Shown here: piece after piece, positions 63,301 through 64,000 of the stretch | Numbering within the stretch: the stretch's first letter is position 1 | Layout of the letters: each line of letters starts with the position of its first letter | Origin: a virus | Reading direction: 5' to 3' (one strand) | Virus record (IMG/VR): IMGVR_UViG_3300032288_005212 | Span: 42,085 to 106,084 of that record | DNA length: 64,000 bases | Translations under genes and position numbers: made by a program | Notes under the pieces: generated by a model | Seen by the model: the letters and a program-made list of their open reading frames with translations, nothing else | The model's database searches: none | What the model was told of the DNA's origin: nothing

Positions 63301-64000
63301 GTAGTTCTTTGATATAAAAATACTGTAGCACTATTTAAGCCATCTAAACCATTTTGAGTTAGCAATACTGGAGAAGACCATTCTGTACTTAATATTTGAT
63401 CTGTTGGAGTATCTGATAATGCTGTTGCTATTGTTACATATAGCGGATTAGTGCCGCTTGGAATAGTTTTAGACCAATTATTTGCTAAAGTAACTGGGGA
63501 AACAATTGTAGCGGTAGGAGAAAAAGAATACTCTACATTACCTGGGTTATCTGTAGGAGCTGGACTTACTCTTTTGTAGGCATATACTTGTGCAATATTT
63601 TTACCGGAAGCACCTACCGGACCAGCCTGAGCTATTAATTTAGCAGGACTTGCCCACTCTCCTATAGCTATAATATCGGTAGGTGAGGAAGAAATAGCTG
63701 TGGCTTGAGTAGCCCATAAATAATCTCCACCAGAAGCAGGAATACCTGGACTCCAACCAGTAGGTGGGCTTCCTAAAACACCAGTTGAAAAAGTATAAGT
63801 AGCAGTAGTTGGTGTAGAACCAATTGGTGGTGGAGTAGAGCTAGAAGTTTTTTGATATAAAAATACTGTGGCAGTACTTAATCCATCCAATCCATTTTGA
63901 GCTAGTAATACTGGTGTTGACCATTCTGTACTTAATATTTGATCCGTATTTGTAGTAGAATAAGCAGTAGCTGCAGTAACATATAATGGGTTACTCCCAC
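60327..64000 (-). CDS. J-like tail-tip/host-specificity protein, partial (at least 1224 aa)
   Basis: The frame is open to the right edge, so the N-terminus is missing. A TTG near 63890 that might look like a start lies inside repeats and is not the start. Five or so repeats of about 150 residues (NTATVFLYQRT, WAIQATAAQNSPTD, PLYVTVA) precede a Gly-rich collagen-like DGATGPQGGPG segment. The C-terminal ANAITTTQLAISSLKAS and NNRIDIYAAGVLRVRLGNLA block is typical of J/central tail-tip proteins that bind the receptor. Confidence 0.82.
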   Translation of the reverse strand, partial: GSNPLYVTAATAYSTTNTDQILSTEWSTPVLLAQNGLDGLSTATVFLYQKTSSSTPPPIGSTPTTATYTFSTGVLGSPPTGWSPGIPASGGDYLWATQATAISSSPTDIIAIGEWASPAKLIAQAGPVGASGKNIAQVYAYKRVSPAPTDNPGNVEYSFSPTATIVSPVTLANNWSKTIPSGTNPLYVTIATALSDTPTDQILSTEWSSPVLLTQNGLDGLNSATVFLYQRTTTSTAPAVGTTPATATYTFSSGVVTNEPSGWSSTIPISGGDYLWAIQATAAQNSPTDTIGIGEWASPARLISQNGTPGVSGNNITQVYAYKRVSSAPTDNPGNVEYSFSPTPSITSPVTLSNGWSKTIPTGTSPLYVTIASALSSTNTDQILSTEWSSPVLLSQSGLDGLNTATVLLYQRTTNSIVPAVGTSPANTIYTFASGNIASPPTGWTTSVPISGGDYLWAIQATAASNSPTDVINVGEWASPARLISQNGAAGAAGSNNAQVYAYKRVNIAPTDNPGNIEYTFSSSSITSPVTLSNGWSKTIPSGTSPLYVTVASALSTSLTDQISSGEWSSPVLLSGTDGTNGINGLNTATVFLYQRTGTSTAPAVGTTPATATYTFSSGDVANPPSGWSPQVPITGGAYLWAIQATAAQNSPTDTIGIGEWASPARLIAQDGTSGTSGANTAQIYAYKRVNVAPTDNPGTVDYSFSPTPSITTTLSNGWSKTIPTGTSPLYVTVATASSTTNTDQVLSTEWTSPVLLSQNGNDGTNGLNVATVLLYQRTGTSTAPAVGTTPATATYTFSTGAITNQPSAWSPEVPITGGAYLWAIQATAAQNSPTDFIPIGEWTSPARLIAQDGASSTSYWLTSSVAALAKNDANTFTPTSVTFSSFSQVGIAAASAYAGRFKIYENGSGTESYASSVNESSTVYTPTSGCTSIKAELYAAGGFTTKLDEQGVAVVNSASNAVVATLSNESHVFPASSTGAVSTYTNSGTEIRVYEGANLLTYNGLGTTAGTWTVSAVGTNITIPTLNNFTTYVSYNYTAGVASGTDTSTATFTITGKTSTGTSFSLTKTQKFSKSKSGTNGIDGIDGTDGATGPQGGPGFYFFKRSGTGTGTGTAGANLGPPSSGEVVSPELGYSAIVENSAATPSQTAWRYSPASTAWIQETSYLKTGVIAANAITTTQLAISSLKASPAGGVSGIFMDATNNRIDIYAAGVLRVRLGNLA
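61420..64000 (-). repeat. About 450-bp imperfect tandem repeats in the J-like gene
   Basis: Blocks with the same text (for example ACTGTAGCAGTATTTAA and CCTACTGCTGGAGCTGTTG) recur roughly every 450-490 bp through the edge. They encode the repeated 150-residue beta module. Confidence 0.8.

Noticed and set aside
63888-63890. TTG start for the J-like protein
   Set aside because: The frame stays open and repeat-like to the right edge, so the gene is cut by the window, not started here.

Overview
This window is part of an AT-rich, tailed double-stranded DNA bacteriophage genome. It carries a replication and recombination block, phage lysis genes, aerobic ribonucleotide reductase, ThyX, tRNAs, and a long block of tail and receptor-binding genes. 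There are no rRNA genes, ribosomal protein genes or core host operons. The replication core (split NAD-dependent DNA ligase, multi-HTH DNA-binding protein, DnaB-type helicase, small primase, PolA-type polymerase, SF2 helicase, SbcD/SbcC-type nuclease, resolvase-like protein, flap endonuclease) has the content and order I recall for the D-gene region of phage T5. The flap endonuclease resembles T5 D15 closely. The window also encodes what reads as a circularly permuted (two-piece) tmRNA. Permuted tmRNA is typical of Alphaproteobacteria, and less often cyanobacteria and some betaproteobacteria, so an alphaproteobacterial host is my inference; it is not proven.

Layout. 1-9023, minus strand: about 30 tightly overlapping small early-type genes, mostly of unknown function with several paralogous families, then tRNA-Asn, tRNA-Leu and tRNA-Thr, a methyltransferase, a MazG-like gene and thyX. 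9119-11293, plus strand: phoH, an Hsp20 gene, a 3-TM holin, a small basic ORF and a T4-type lysozyme. 11283-23613, plus strand: a 17-gene glycan island with glycosyltransferases, methyltransferases, nucleotide-sugar enzymes (UDP-GlcNAc 2-epimerase, 4,6-dehydratase, RmlD-like reductase, a shortened UDP-sugar dehydrogenase, an epimerase) and a 2-oxoglutarate/Fe(II) oxygenase. It predicts synthesis and attachment of a UDP-aminosugar-derived glycan. 23626-30007: small DNA-binding and regulatory genes and the two-gene DNA ligase. 30038-35463: helicase, primase, five tRNAs, an AbrB-like gene, the permuted tmRNA, a secreted FN3 protein and an AdoMet decarboxylase-like gene. 35491-47972: polymerase, recombination and nucleotide metabolism, with a C5-cytosine methyltransferase between nrdA and nrdB. 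47998-64000, minus strand: tail and receptor-binding genes, including a 1597-residue protein with about 66-bp tandem repeats and a J-like tail-tip protein that runs off the right edge.

Gene control. Thirteen near-consensus sigma70-type promoters (TTGACA/TTGACT, TATAAT, spacer of 17 bp in twelve and 18 in one) lie before gene blocks on both strands. They suggest early and middle transcription by host RNA polymerase. Within operons, genes mostly overlap by 1 to 32 bp (ATGA, GTGA, TAATG), so translational coupling is expected. Four clear Rho-independent terminators were seen.

The strongest candidates for something new are the phage permuted tmRNA with its own tag (ANDDVYFEDIRLAA), the phage-encoded aminosugar island, the SpeD-like enzyme with an altered self-cleavage site, and the ligase halves separated by a GIY-YIG/T5orf172-type gene. 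All family calls come from reading motifs by eye; no database search was run.
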